Translations under genes and position numbers: made by a program
Notes under the pieces: model-generated
Told to the model about the DNA's origin: nothing
Seen by the model: only the letters and a program-made list of their open reading frames with translations
Database searches by the model: none
Part shown: positions 36,969 to 46,547 of the stretch, piece by piece
Position numbering within the stretch: the first letter of the stretch is position 1
How the letters are laid out: each line of letters starts with the position of its first letter
Assembly (NCBI GenBank): GCA_020637295.1
Contig: JACJWF010000012.1
Span: forward strand, 1 to 64,000
Source: Acidimicrobiaceae bacterium
Lineage (GTDB): Bacteria; Actinomycetota; Acidimicrobiia; Acidimicrobiales; Ilumatobacteraceae
DNA length: 64,000 bases
Reading direction: 5' to 3'

Positions 36969-37610
36969 ATGGCTGTACGCGAAGAAAAGCTCACTGGGCG
37001 CCAACGAGGCATCCTCGAGGTCATCGAGAAGAGCATGAGGGACCGCGGCTACCCGCCCAGCGTCCGTGAGATCGGCGAGTCCGTCGGGCTCACCTCCCCG
37101 TCCACGGTGCACAGCCACCTGGCGTCGCTGCAGCGCATGGGGTACCTCCACCGCGACCCCACCAAGCCGCGGGCCATCGAAGTGCGGTGGGACCCCTCGT
37201 CCGACGCCGCCATCGAGCGCCGCCCCGTCCGCCACGTGCCCCTGGTGGGCGATGTGGCCGCCGGCACCGACGTGCTGGCCCAGGAGAACGTGGAAGACCT
37301 GTTCCCCCTGCCGGAGGACTTCACGGGTACCGGCGGCGACCTCTTCATGCTCCGCGTCCGTGGCGACTCGATGATCGAGGTCGGCATCATGGACGGCGAC
37401 TTCGTGGTCGCCAGGGCGCAGGTCACTGCGGAGAACGGCGAGATCGTCATTGCCGGCATCCCTGGCGAGGAAGCCACGGTGAAGACCTACTCCCGCCGTG
37501 GCGACACCGTCACGCTCATGCCCGCCAATCCGCGCCTCACGCCGATGATCTTCCCGGCCGACCAGGTGCAGATCTTCGGGCGGGTCGTCACGGTGATGCG
37601 CCGGGTCTGA
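36969..37610 (+). CDS. lexA: SOS repressor LexA
   Basis: A 213-residue repressor-protease. The N-terminal winged helix (1-70) has GYPPSVREIGESVGLTSPST. RecA-stimulated self-cleavage would occur at Ala98-Gly99 in DVAAGTD. The catalytic dyad is Ser134 (RGDSMIEVG) and Lys172 (ATVKTYS). All key residues are present. The start at MAVREEKL matches actinobacterial LexA. It is divergent from its probable target, the LysM divisome suppressor. Confidence 0.97.
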   Translation: MAVREEKLTGRQRGILEVIEKSMRDRGYPPSVREIGESVGLTSPSTVHSHLASLQRMGYLHRDPTKPRAIEVRWDPSSDAAIERRPVRHVPLVGDVAAGTDVLAQENVEDLFPLPEDFTGTGGDLFMLRVRGDSMIEVGIMDGDFVVARAQVTAENGEIVIAGIPGEEATVKTYSRRGDTVTLMPANPRLTPMIFPADQVQIFGRVVTVMRRV

Positions 37611-37648
37611 GTGCCCGGAACTCCCAACGGCACACCCCAGCCAACGTC

Positions 37649-37677
37649 ACGGCCCCGGCATTCGCTGCCGGGGCCGT
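37649..37677. terminator. Strong shared hairpin after lexA
   Basis: ACGGCCCCGGCA and TGCCGGGGCCGT form a perfect 12-bp stem with a TTCGC loop, between the convergent lexA and Pro/Gln-rich protein genes. It would work in both directions; neither side has a strong U-run. Confidence 0.7.
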
Positions 37678-37712
37678 TGCGCGTGCGTGAAGAGCGATCG
37701 CCGAGCGGCGGG

Positions 37713-38732
37713 TCAGCCAGTGGGCCCGCCCCAGCCCGGGGTGGGCGGCTGCTGCGGTGGCTGCGCCTGCGGCTGTTGAGGCCATTGCTGTGGCGCCTGC
37801 TGCGGCTGCTGCTGGGGTTGCTGCGGCCACTGGGGCTGGGCCGGCTGCGGAGCGGGCTGCTGGGGCTGCCACTGGGGCTGCGCCGGCGCCTGCTGGGGCT
37901 GCTGCGGGTAGGCAGGCTGTTGCTGCGCGTACTGTTGCGGTGCCTGCTGCTGGGGCTGCCAGGCGCCCGCAGGCGTGGCCGCCGCCGGGGGCGCATTCCT
38001 CTTGCGGCCCAGCATGATCAGCCCCAGGCCGCCCAGTACGCCCGCGGCCAGCACCACGAACCCGATGGTCTTCATCGTGCCAGCGCTTCCTTCGGGGTCG
38101 CCGCCGATGGCGATGGCAACGTCCGAGGCCTCCGACGTGACGGTGATCTGGTACGTGCCGGCCGCCGGGACGGACGCAGTGAGCAGTGCCGAGCCGGCGT
38201 AGCCGCCGGCGTCGTACGAAGGGCCGGCGGCCGAGGATGTGGCCACGGCGGTGCCTGCCCCGTCCACCAGCGTCACCGACACCGACGGTGCCGCACCGGC
38301 GTGCTGATACGTGGTGCCATTCGCCGCACAGTCGCCACCGAGGTTCGGCACCTTGCCCTTGGTCTCCAGGTACAGGGTGTACGAGCCGGCATGGTCGAAC
38401 TCCAGGCTGGTGGTGCAGCCGGCAGGAGCACGAGCGAACTTCTTCACCGTCTCCTCCTTCGACGACCCACTCAGCAGGATGAGTGCCAGCCCGGCCACCA
38501 CGCCGACCACGGCGACGATGGCGCCGAGCATCGTCATGCTCTTGCCGGGCGATGCCGCGGGCGCCGGTGTGGCTGAGGGTTGGTACCCGTAGCCAGCGGC
38601 GGCAGGCGCCTGCTGGGCGGGCGCGTAGCCGTACCCGGGCGCCGGCGCGGGCTGCCCGTAGGCCGGTGCGCCCGGCTGGGCATAGCCCGGTGTGGGTTGC
38701 TGCCCAGGCTGTTGCTGCGGTTGATACGACAT
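37713..38732 (-). CDS. Pro/Gln-rich two-helix membrane protein, unknown
   Basis: A 339-residue protein with low-complexity Pro/Gln/Ala/Tyr-rich tails at both ends (1-65 and about 245-339). Between them are one helix (MTMLGAIVAVVGVVAGLALIL), an external beta-rich domain with two Cys (GCTTSLEFDHAGSYTLYLET and GGDCAANG), and a second helix (IGFVVLAAGVLGGLGLIML). Both tails would face the cytoplasm. I do not recognise a family. Its start codon overlaps the stop of dapC by one base, so they are co-translated. Confidence 0.8.
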   Translation of the reverse strand: MSYQPQQQPGQQPTPGYAQPGAPAYGQPAPAPGYGYAPAQQAPAAAGYGYQPSATPAPAASPGKSMTMLGAIVAVVGVVAGLALILLSGSSKEETVKKFARAPAGCTTSLEFDHAGSYTLYLETKGKVPNLGGDCAANGTTYQHAGAAPSVSVTLVDGAGTAVATSSAAGPSYDAGGYAGSALLTASVPAAGTYQITVTSEASDVAIAIGGDPEGSAGTMKTIGFVVLAAGVLGGLGLIMLGRKRNAPPAAATPAGAWQPQQQAPQQYAQQQPAYPQQPQQAPAQPQWQPQQPAPQPAQPQWPQQPQQQPQQAPQQWPQQPQAQPPQQPPTPGWGGPTG

Positions 38733-39847
38733 CAGTGCACCCCCAGTCGCGTGGCGACCAGTTCGATCCGGTCGTCAGGTTGTACCACGGCGGCGCGCAC
38801 GTTCTGTGCACCGCCCGCTCCGTAGAAGTCGCCGGGGCTCACAAGGGCACCTCCGGCACGGGCCAACTGCTCGGCGAAGGCCCACCCGTCGCCGGCGTCG
38901 AACCACAGGTAGAAGGCGCCCGCGGGCATCGGCACGTCGAGCCCCGACCAGGCGCTGAGCACCGCGCCCAGCCGTTCCAGGCGGCGGCGGTAGCGGTCCC
39001 GCTGGGCCACGACATGGGTGTCGTCGGCCAGCGCCACGACGCCCGCGGCCTGCGCCGGCCCGGGCACGAGCATGCCCACGTGCTTGCGGACTTCGCGGAG
39101 GTACTGCACCAGGTCTGCGTCGCCGGCGTAGAAGCCGACGCGGAGCCCGGCCAGGTTGGAGCGCTTGGAGAGGGAGTGGACCGCCACCACCCCGTCCAGC
39201 CCGTGCTCGAGGATCGTGCGCGGCGGGCCGTCCCAGGTGAACTCCACGTAGCACTCGTCGGAGAACACCGGCACGCCGTGGCGCCGGCCCCAGGCCGCGG
39301 CGGCGCCGAGGTCGCTGAGCGCGCCGGTGGGGTTGGACGGGCTGTTGACCCACAGCATCAGCGCCCGGGCGGCGTCGGCGGGGTCGATGGCCGCGAGGTC
39401 GATCGACCCGTCGGGCGCGGCGGGCACGGCCACGGGGCGGCACCCGGCCAGCACCGCACCCATCTCGTAGGTCGGGTAGGCGACCGCGGGGAACAGCACG
39501 GTGTCGCGCGACGGGTCGCGCAGGCGCAGGTACTGGGGCGTGGTGGCCACGAACTCCTTCGTGCCTACGCAGGCGGCAATCTGCGAGGTGGGCACGTCCA
39601 CCCCGAAGCGGCGGTCGATCCAGCCGCGGATGGCGTTGCGCAAGGCCTCGGTGCCGATGCTCGGCGGGTAGCCCCGCTCGGTGTCACTGGAGGACAGCGC
39701 GGCGATGACCTCCGGCGGCGGCGGGTCGCACGGGGTGCCGATCGACAGGTCGACCATCCCGCCGTCGAGCGCGCGGGCGAACGGGGCGAGGCGGTCGAGG
39801 CGGTCGTAGGGGTACGGAGGGGGCACGAAGCCCTGGGCGGTGCTCAT
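38732..39847 (-). CDS. dapC: Succinyldiaminopimelate transaminase-like aminotransferase
   Basis: A 371-residue class I/II PLP aminotransferase. PSNPTG is in the substrate loop, SDECYVEF holds the PLP-ring Asp, and the Schiff-base Lys is in SLSKRSNLAGLRVGFYAG. This sequence pattern is that of actinobacterial DapC, which makes N-succinyl-LL-DAP for lysine and peptidoglycan. A nearby dapF supports the assignment, though relatives of other specificity exist. Confidence 0.85.
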   Translation of the reverse strand: MSTAQGFVPPPYPYDRLDRLAPFARALDGGMVDLSIGTPCDPPPPEVIAALSSSDTERGYPPSIGTEALRNAIRGWIDRRFGVDVPTSQIAACVGTKEFVATTPQYLRLRDPSRDTVLFPAVAYPTYEMGAVLAGCRPVAVPAAPDGSIDLAAIDPADAARALMLWVNSPSNPTGALSDLGAAAAWGRRHGVPVFSDECYVEFTWDGPPRTILEHGLDGVVAVHSLSKRSNLAGLRVGFYAGDADLVQYLREVRKHVGMLVPGPAQAAGVVALADDTHVVAQRDRYRRRLERLGAVLSAWSGLDVPMPAGAFYLWFDAGDGWAFAEQLARAGGALVSPGDFYGAGGAQNVRAAVVQPDDRIELVATRLGVH

Positions 39848-39877
39848 GTGCGCTCCATCCTGCCCGATGGCGGGCCG

Positions 39878-41182
39878 TCACGCCGAAGGAACCACGAACT
39901 CCGCCAGGCGGCCGGCGGACGCATCGGACAGGCGGGCCCGCACGATGAGGCCATCACCGGTCTCCACCGTGCTGACCACCTCACCCTCGCGGTGGACGGA
40001 GGCGAGCACGTCGCCACGGTCGAACGGCACCAGCAGTTCGACGATCGTGGTGATCGACCGCAGGCGGTCGGCCAGGGTGCGCAGGAACAGATCGATGCCG
40101 TCGCCGGTGCGGGCGCTGACGGCGACCGAGCCGGGGTGGTCGGCCACCAGGTCGTCGGCCACGTCGGCGGCGACGTCGCGCTTGTTGAACACCAGCAGTT
40201 CCGGCACGCGCTCGGCGCCGATCTCGGTCAGCACCTCGCGCACCGCGTCGATCTGCCCCACCGGGTCCGGCGCGGCGGAGTCGACGACGTGGACGAGGAA
40301 GTCGGCGCTGGACGCCACCTCCAGCGTGCTCTTGAACGCCTCCACCAGACCGTGGGGCAGGCGGCGGACGAAGCCGACCGTGTCCGTCAGCAGCACGGGC
40401 TCGCCGCCGGGCAGCGAGAGGCGGCGGGTGGTCGGGTCCAGCGTGGCGAACAGGCGGTCCTCGGCCAGCACCCCGGCGTGCGTGAGCCGGTTGAGGAGTG
40501 TGGACTTGCCGGCGTTGGTGTAGCCGACGATGGTGACCGTGGCCAGCCCGCTGCGGTCGCGCCCCTTGCGCTGCAACTGACGGTTCTGCTGCAGGTCGCG
40601 CAGGTCGGTCTCCAGCTTGGCGATCCGGCGCATGATCCGCCGCCGGTCGACCTCCAGCTTGGTCTCGCCGGCGCCGAACCGGCCGCCGATGCCACCGCGC
40701 TGCTGGGAGAGCCGGGCGTTGGCGCCGCGACGCAACCGTGGCAGGCGGTAGCGCAGCAAGGCCAGCTCCACCTGGGCCTTGCCCTCCAGGGTGTGGGCGT
40801 TCTGGGCGAAGATGTCGAGGATGACCGCGGTGCGGTCCAGCGCGGTGCGGCCGAGCAGCTTCTCCAGGTTGTACTGCTGGGCGGGCGCCAACTCGTTGTC
40901 GAACACCACGGTGTCGGCGTCCACGGCCAGGCAGATCTCGCGCAGTTCGTCGGCCTTGCCCTTGCCGATGAACCAGGTGTGGTCGGGCGCGTCGCGCCGC
41001 TGGATGAGGCGGGCGACGACGTCCGCGCCGGCGGTGTCGATCAGCAACTGCAACTCGTCCAGGCTGGCCTCGGTGTCGTCCTCCGTGTGCCCGGGCAGGG
41101 TGACGCCGACGACGACGATCTGCTCCCGCTTGGTGCGCTCGATGAGGGTGGCGCCGAGTGCTTCGTTGTACGGGCTGTTCAT
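39878..41182 (-). CDS. hflX: GTPase HflX
   Basis: A 434-residue ribosome-associated GTPase. The N-terminal HflX domain has DTVVFDNELAPAQQYNLEK. The following coiled region has the Gly-rich RGGIGGRFGAGETKLE. G1 is GYTNAGKST, G3 is DTVGFVRRLPHGLVEAFKST and G4 is NKRD. HflX splits or rescues stalled ribosomes under stress. It is in the conserved order dapC-hflX-dapF-miaA-miaB. Confidence 0.96.
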   Translation of the reverse strand: MNSPYNEALGATLIERTKREQIVVVGVTLPGHTEDDTEASLDELQLLIDTAGADVVARLIQRRDAPDHTWFIGKGKADELREICLAVDADTVVFDNELAPAQQYNLEKLLGRTALDRTAVILDIFAQNAHTLEGKAQVELALLRYRLPRLRRGANARLSQQRGGIGGRFGAGETKLEVDRRRIMRRIAKLETDLRDLQQNRQLQRKGRDRSGLATVTIVGYTNAGKSTLLNRLTHAGVLAEDRLFATLDPTTRRLSLPGGEPVLLTDTVGFVRRLPHGLVEAFKSTLEVASSADFLVHVVDSAAPDPVGQIDAVREVLTEIGAERVPELLVFNKRDVAADVADDLVADHPGSVAVSARTGDGIDLFLRTLADRLRSITTIVELLVPFDRGDVLASVHREGEVVSTVETGDGLIVRARLSDASAGRLAEFVVPSA

Positions 41183-41216
41183 CGCCGTCCTTCCCGCACC
41201 CTGGCCGCCGCGATCC

Positions 41217-42023
41217 TCAGAGCTCGACGGTGATCGTGCCGACGTACTGGGCGGTGCCGATGAGCGTCACCCGGCCGGCCGACGGTTGGTGCAGCCGCAC
41301 TCTGGCATCCCCGCCGTCCATGTGCACGGTGATTTCCTTGATGTCCGGCGCGACGAGGCCCCAGTGGTGGGCGGCCCACGCCGTGGCGCAGGCGCCGGTG
41401 CCGCAGGCCTCGGTGATGCCGGCGCCGCGCTCGTGCACCCGCATGGTGACGGCGTAGGGCTCCGGGCCGGCCTCCACGATCTCCAGGTTGATGTGCGGCA
41501 CGGCCAGGCCGAGCGTGGCCAGGTCCACCTGGCCGACCTGGTCCACGGCAACGACGCTGTGCGGGTTGCCGAGCGACAGGTGGCTGACCGGGCGGTGCGG
41601 GTCGCAGCCCAGGCGGTTCCAGTCCGCCGGCTGGTCGATCTCGTCCACCGAGCCCATGTCCACCGCGGCTTCGATGATCGACGGATCCGCCGTGGCCGCC
41701 AGCGTGACCAGCCGCTCGCCGGCGTCGGTGAGGATCCGCTGCGGGTCGAGGTCGCCGCGCCGCATGGAGAGCGCCTGGGCGAAGCAGCGGATGCCGTTGC
41801 CGCTCATCTCCGGCCGGGTGCCATCCGCGTTGTAGAGCACCATCCGGGCGGCGAAGCCCGGCTCGCTCTCGGCGATCAGCAGCCCGTCGGCACCGAAGCC
41901 GCGGCGGCGCTGGCACAGGCGCCGGGCCAGATCGGGAAGGTCGGCCTCCGCCACGGGGGGATGGAACGCGACCAGGAAGTCGTTGCCGAGACCGTGGTGC
42001 TTGGTGAGGGTGTAGCTGGTCAT
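41217..42023 (-). CDS. dapF: Diaminopimelate epimerase
   Basis: A 268-residue epimerase converting LL-DAP to meso-DAP for lysine and cell-wall synthesis. Both catalytic cysteines are visible: EMSGNGIRCFAQ (first half) and EACGTGACATAWA (second half). The start KHHGLGNDFLV is typical. Its ATG overlaps the miaA stop by 4 bp (ATGA), so translation is coupled. Confidence 0.96.
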   Translation of the reverse strand: MTSYTLTKHHGLGNDFLVAFHPPVAEADLPDLARRLCQRRRGFGADGLLIAESEPGFAARMVLYNADGTRPEMSGNGIRCFAQALSMRRGDLDPQRILTDAGERLVTLAATADPSIIEAAVDMGSVDEIDQPADWNRLGCDPHRPVSHLSLGNPHSVVAVDQVGQVDLATLGLAVPHINLEIVEAGPEPYAVTMRVHERGAGITEACGTGACATAWAAHHWGLVAPDIKEITVHMDGGDARVRLHQPSAGRVTLIGTAQYVGTITVEL

Positions 42024-42928
42024 GACGCCTCGAGGACCGGCAGCACCTCGGCCACCGGGTCGTGTTCGATCGCCACCCAGGCTACGCGCGGGTCGCGCCG
42101 GAACCATCGGTCCTGGCGGACGGCGAACTGCCGGGTGCGCAGCACGATCGTGGCGACGGCCTCGGCCAGCGTGCAGCGGCCGGCCAGGTGCTCGGCCAGC
42201 TCCTTGTAGCCGAGGGCCTGGGCTGCGGTGCGCGACAGCCCGCCGGGCGCGGCCAGCAGCCGGGCAACTTCTGCGACCAGACCGGCCTCGATCATCCGGT
42301 GCACGCGCTCCTCGATCCGCTGGGCCAGCAGTGGACGCGGCCACCGCAACCCCACCATCCGGAACGGCACCGGCGGGTACTGGTCCAGCCCGGGGCCGAA
42401 CGAGCTGAACGGCCGGCCACTGCCCAGCGTCACCTCCAGCGCTCGCACGACCCGGCGGGTGTTGGACGGCTCCATCCGCGCCGCGGCCGCGGGGTCCAGC
42501 GCCGCGAGCTCGGCATGCAGGGCCGCGGGGCCTTCGGCCGCCGCCCTGGCCTCCAGCTCGCTGCGCAGCGCCGGCCACTGGCCGGGCAGCTCCATCGGGT
42601 CGGTCAACGCCCGTAGGTACAGGCCGGTGCCGCCGACCAGCAGTGCCGTGTGGCCCCTGCGCTCGATGTCGGCGAGCGCCGCCTGCCCCGCCTCGGCGAA
42701 GCGGGCCAGCGTCACCTCCTCCGCGGGGTCGGCGATGTCGAGGAGGTGGTGCGGGACCTCCGCCTGCTCGGCAGCGGTCGGCTTGGCCGTCCCGATGTCC
42801 ATCCCCCGGTACACCTGCATGGCATCGACGGCGACGATCTCGGTGCCCGGATGGAGGCGGGCGTAGGCCATGGCGACGTCGCTCTTGCCCGAGGCGGTGG
42901 GCCCGAGGACGACCAGCGGGGTGCTCAC
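42020..42928 (-). CDS. miaA: tRNA dimethylallyltransferase
   Basis: A 302-residue enzyme that adds dimethylallyl to A37 of tRNAs reading UNN codons. The P-loop is VLGPTASGKSDVAM; VDAMQVYRGMDIGTAKPT and VGGTGLYLRAL are family motifs. It starts with GTG overlapping the miaB stop (GTGA) and its own stop overlaps dapF. MiaA and MiaB act in sequence on the same base. Confidence 0.96.
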   Translation of the reverse strand: MSTPLVVLGPTASGKSDVAMAYARLHPGTEIVAVDAMQVYRGMDIGTAKPTAAEQAEVPHHLLDIADPAEEVTLARFAEAGQAALADIERRGHTALLVGGTGLYLRALTDPMELPGQWPALRSELEARAAAEGPAALHAELAALDPAAAARMEPSNTRRVVRALEVTLGSGRPFSSFGPGLDQYPPVPFRMVGLRWPRPLLAQRIEERVHRMIEAGLVAEVARLLAAPGGLSRTAAQALGYKELAEHLAGRCTLAEAVATIVLRTRQFAVRQDRWFRRDPRVAWVAIEHDPVAEVLPVLEAS

Positions 42929-44343
42929 CCGGCGGCGACGGGGATGCGCCGCTTGTGCGCCGGCTCGGCCAGCACCTCGACGAACTGCCCCATCAGGTGG
43001 TGCGGCGCGGCCGACGTGACCTCCACGGTGGCGTACGTGCCGAGGCGCAGCGGGTGCGGCGGGGTGAAGTGGACCAGCTTGTTCTGCCGGGTGCGGCCGG
43101 ACAGGACCGACGGGTCCTTCTTGCTCGGCCCCTCCACCAGCACCTCCTCCACCCGGCCGACGCGGGCCAGGTGCTTGGCGAGCGCGCTGCGCTCCACCAC
43201 CACTCGCAGACGCTGGAAGCGCTCCCCCGCCACCGCAGGGTCGACGAACTCGGCCTCCATCGCCGCCGCCTCCGTGCCCGGGCGAGGCGAGAAGATGAAC
43301 GTGTACGCGTAGTCGTACTCGGCGGCCGCGGTGACCTCCAGCGTGCGCTCGAAGTCGTCGTCGGTCTCGCCGGGGAAGCCGACGATGATGTCCGTGCTGA
43401 CCGCCAGGTCGGGGACGTGCCGGCGGGCGTCCGCCAGGCGCTCCAGATAGCGCTCCGCGGTGTAGCCGCGGTGCATGGCCGCCAGGACACGGTCGCTGCC
43501 GGCCTGCAGCGGGTAGTGCAGGTGCTCGCACACGGTGGGCGTGGCGGCCATCGCGGCGAACGTCTCCGGGCGCATGTCCTTCGGGTGGGGGCTGGTGTAG
43601 CGCACCCGGTGGATGCCCGGCACTGCGCCGACCTCGCCCAGGAGTTCGGCGAACAGCGGCCGCAGCCGGGCGGCGTCGTCGCCCTGCTGGCGGGCCGCCC
43701 GCTGCAGGTCGCGCCCGTAGCTGTTGACGTTCTGCCCGAGCAGGGTGACCTCGGTGACGCCGTCGGCGGCCAGCGCCCGCACCTCGTCGACGATGTCGGC
43801 GAAGGGCCGGCTGATCTCCGCGCCACGCACGGCGGGGACGATGCAGAACGCGCAGTTGTTGTCGCAGCCGATCTGGATGGTGACCCACGCGTTGTACGAC
43901 GTCTCCCGCCGCGCCGGCAGGGCGCTGGGGAACATGGCGTGGTCGTCCAGCACGGCCTCGTCGAGGATCTCCGTGATCGTGCCGTGTGCCGACGCGTGCT
44001 GCATCAGCTCCGCCGTGCGGTGCACGTTGTGGGTACCGAGGACGACGTCCACCCACGGCGCCTTCTCGGCCACGAGGTCCCGGTCCTTCTGGGCCAGGCA
44101 CCCGGCCACCACGATCTGGCGACCGTCGCGCTCGGCCTTCCAGCGCTTCAGCACGCCGAGGTTCCCGTACAGCTTGTTGTCGGCGTTCTCACGGATGCAG
44201 CAGGTGTTGAGCACCACCACGTCCGCGTCCGCCTCGGACTCCACCGCGGTCATGCCGTCGGCGTCCAGCAGGCCGGCAATGCGTTCCGAGTCGTGCTCGT
44301 TCATCTGGCACCCGAACGTGCGCACGACATAGCTGCGGCTCAT
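42925..44343 (-). CDS. miaB: tRNA methylthiotransferase MiaB
   Basis: A 472-residue radical SAM enzyme that methylthiolates i6A37. The N-terminal UPF0004 domain has cluster Cys in TFGCQMNEHDS, NTCCIREN and AGCLAQKD. The radical SAM motif is CDNNCAFCIVPAVRG. A C-terminal TRAM domain follows (VLVEGPSKKD...VHFTPPHPL). Together with miaA it completes ms2i6A synthesis. Confidence 0.96.
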   Translation of the reverse strand: MSRSYVVRTFGCQMNEHDSERIAGLLDADGMTAVESEADADVVVLNTCCIRENADNKLYGNLGVLKRWKAERDGRQIVVAGCLAQKDRDLVAEKAPWVDVVLGTHNVHRTAELMQHASAHGTITEILDEAVLDDHAMFPSALPARRETSYNAWVTIQIGCDNNCAFCIVPAVRGAEISRPFADIVDEVRALAADGVTEVTLLGQNVNSYGRDLQRAARQQGDDAARLRPLFAELLGEVGAVPGIHRVRYTSPHPKDMRPETFAAMAATPTVCEHLHYPLQAGSDRVLAAMHRGYTAERYLERLADARRHVPDLAVSTDIIVGFPGETDDDFERTLEVTAAAEYDYAYTFIFSPRPGTEAAAMEAEFVDPAVAGERFQRLRVVVERSALAKHLARVGRVEEVLVEGPSKKDPSVLSGRTRQNKLVHFTPPHPLRLGTYATVEVTSAAPHHLMGQFVEVLAEPAHKRRIPVAAG

Positions 44344-44354
44344 GGGCCGTCAGG

Positions 44355-44780
44355 CTACCGGTCGGGTGCCGCCCATTCCGGTGAGTACGGGTTGAACGCC
44401 AGCTCCCACAGGTGACCGTCCGGGTCCGCCACATAGCCGGAGTAGCCGCCCCACTCGGCGCGGGTGGCCGCCTTCACCAGTGAGGCGCCGGCGGCCACGA
44501 AGTCGGCGATCATGCGGTCCACCGCGGCCTCGTCGCGGCCGTTGATGGCCAGGGTGACGCCGCGGAAGCCGCCCGCCGCCTGCGATGACGCCTGGGCCGC
44601 ATCCTCCGCCAGTGCGGCGTGGGGGAACAGCCCGAGCACGACCTGGCCGAGGGAGAAGAAGGAGATCTCCTCCGATGACGCCGGCAACCGCTGCCAGCCC
44701 ACCGCCCGGTAGAAGGCGGTGGACCGGCCCAGGTCGCTCACCCCCAGCGTCACCAGGCTGAGATGAGCGGGCACGCCCAT
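44355..44780 (-). CDS. VOC family (glyoxalase-like) protein
   Basis: A 141-residue vicinal-oxygen-chelate fold protein: LSLVTLGVSDLGRSTAFYRAVGW, then SGYVADPDGHLWELAFNP with the His/Glu metal ligands of the second module. The function is unknown; such proteins often act in detoxification or drug binding. It occupies the space between recA and miaB where recX usually sits in actinobacteria; I see no recX here. Confidence 0.88.
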   Translation of the reverse strand: MGVPAHLSLVTLGVSDLGRSTAFYRAVGWQRLPASSEEISFFSLGQVVLGLFPHAALAEDAAQASSQAAGGFRGVTLAINGRDEAAVDRMIADFVAAGASLVKAATRAEWGGYSGYVADPDGHLWELAFNPYSPEWAAPDR

Positions 44781-44781
44781 G

Positions 44782-45831
<1,050 letters not shown>

Positions 45832-46001
45832 TGGTGTTCCCTTCCTGTTCCCTGCTGCCAGTGGTGTGGTTCGGAGGCCGTGCGGCTTGCCGTGCCTCGA
45901 TGCGCCGTACCGTACGGAAGGGGTGTGACAGGGTTTCCGGGGAGCCTGCCGCACGGACCTTGTGACCCGAGCCGGTGCCGTCTGTTGCGACGAACGACAT
46001 C

Positions 46002-46030
46002 ACTGTAACTACGAACACGGGTTCGATCAA
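46002..46030 (-). promoter_or_regulatory. Predicted recA promoter
   Basis: On the minus strand TTGATC (46030-46025), a 17-bp spacer and TACAGT (46007-46002). The leader to the recA ATG would be about 165 nt. The spacer contains the perfect LexA box. Confidence 0.6.
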
Positions 46031-46053
46031 GCATTTCCATCGAACACGTGTGC
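46013..46053. promoter_or_regulatory. LexA boxes of recA
   Basis: GAACACGGGTTC (46013-46024) fits GAACN4GTTC exactly and fills the promoter spacer. GAACACGTGTGC (46042-46053) has two mismatches and lies upstream of the -35. Confidence 0.85.
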
Positions 46054-46080
46054 GTCCGCACCCTCTGGCGCGGGAATGGG

Positions 46081-46497
46081 TCAGGCGGAGACGCCGGCGG
46101 CGGCGTCGGCCTCGGCCAACTCGCGCTCGTCCGGCTTGTGGGACACCAGGTCGAAGGCCAGCCACAGGGTGAACGTGAAGGGGTAGATCAGCAACGGCAC
46201 CACCACGGCGGTGGCGCCGATCGCCAGCACCAGGGGCACCACCTTGAAGTCCGGCGCGCTGAGCACCAGCGCGACCGCCATCGTGACCCCGAGGGTGAGG
46301 AACGTGAAGAACACGTTGAGGGCGATGGGGCCGAGCTCGAAGCCGTGCTCGCGGTGCCACCGGATGCCGCAGGTGCGGCAGCGCTCGTGGCGGCCCAACC
46401 AGTGCTTGATGAACGTCTTGCGGCTGCCGCAACGGGGGCACTTCAGGACCACCGCGCGCCGGAACATGGTCCCCGTGGAGGGCATCGATCGACTCAT
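46081..46497 (-). CDS. DUF983 family membrane protein
   Basis: A 138-residue protein. A zinc-ribbon-like N-terminus (LKCPRCGSRKTF and CRTCGIRW) precedes two transmembrane segments (ALNVFFTFLTLGVTMAVALV and VPLVLAIGATAVVVPLLIYP). This is the DUF983 layout; the function is unknown. It lies upstream of recA on the same strand, separated by the recA promoter. Confidence 0.85.
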   Translation of the reverse strand: MSRSMPSTGTMFRRAVVLKCPRCGSRKTFIKHWLGRHERCRTCGIRWHREHGFELGPIALNVFFTFLTLGVTMAVALVLSAPDFKVVPLVLAIGATAVVVPLLIYPFTFTLWLAFDLVSHKPDERELAEADAAAGVSA

Positions 46498-46547
46498 ACC
46501 CCCGATGGTATAGAACGGAGGGGTCCCATCGGCAAGACTGTGCGACC

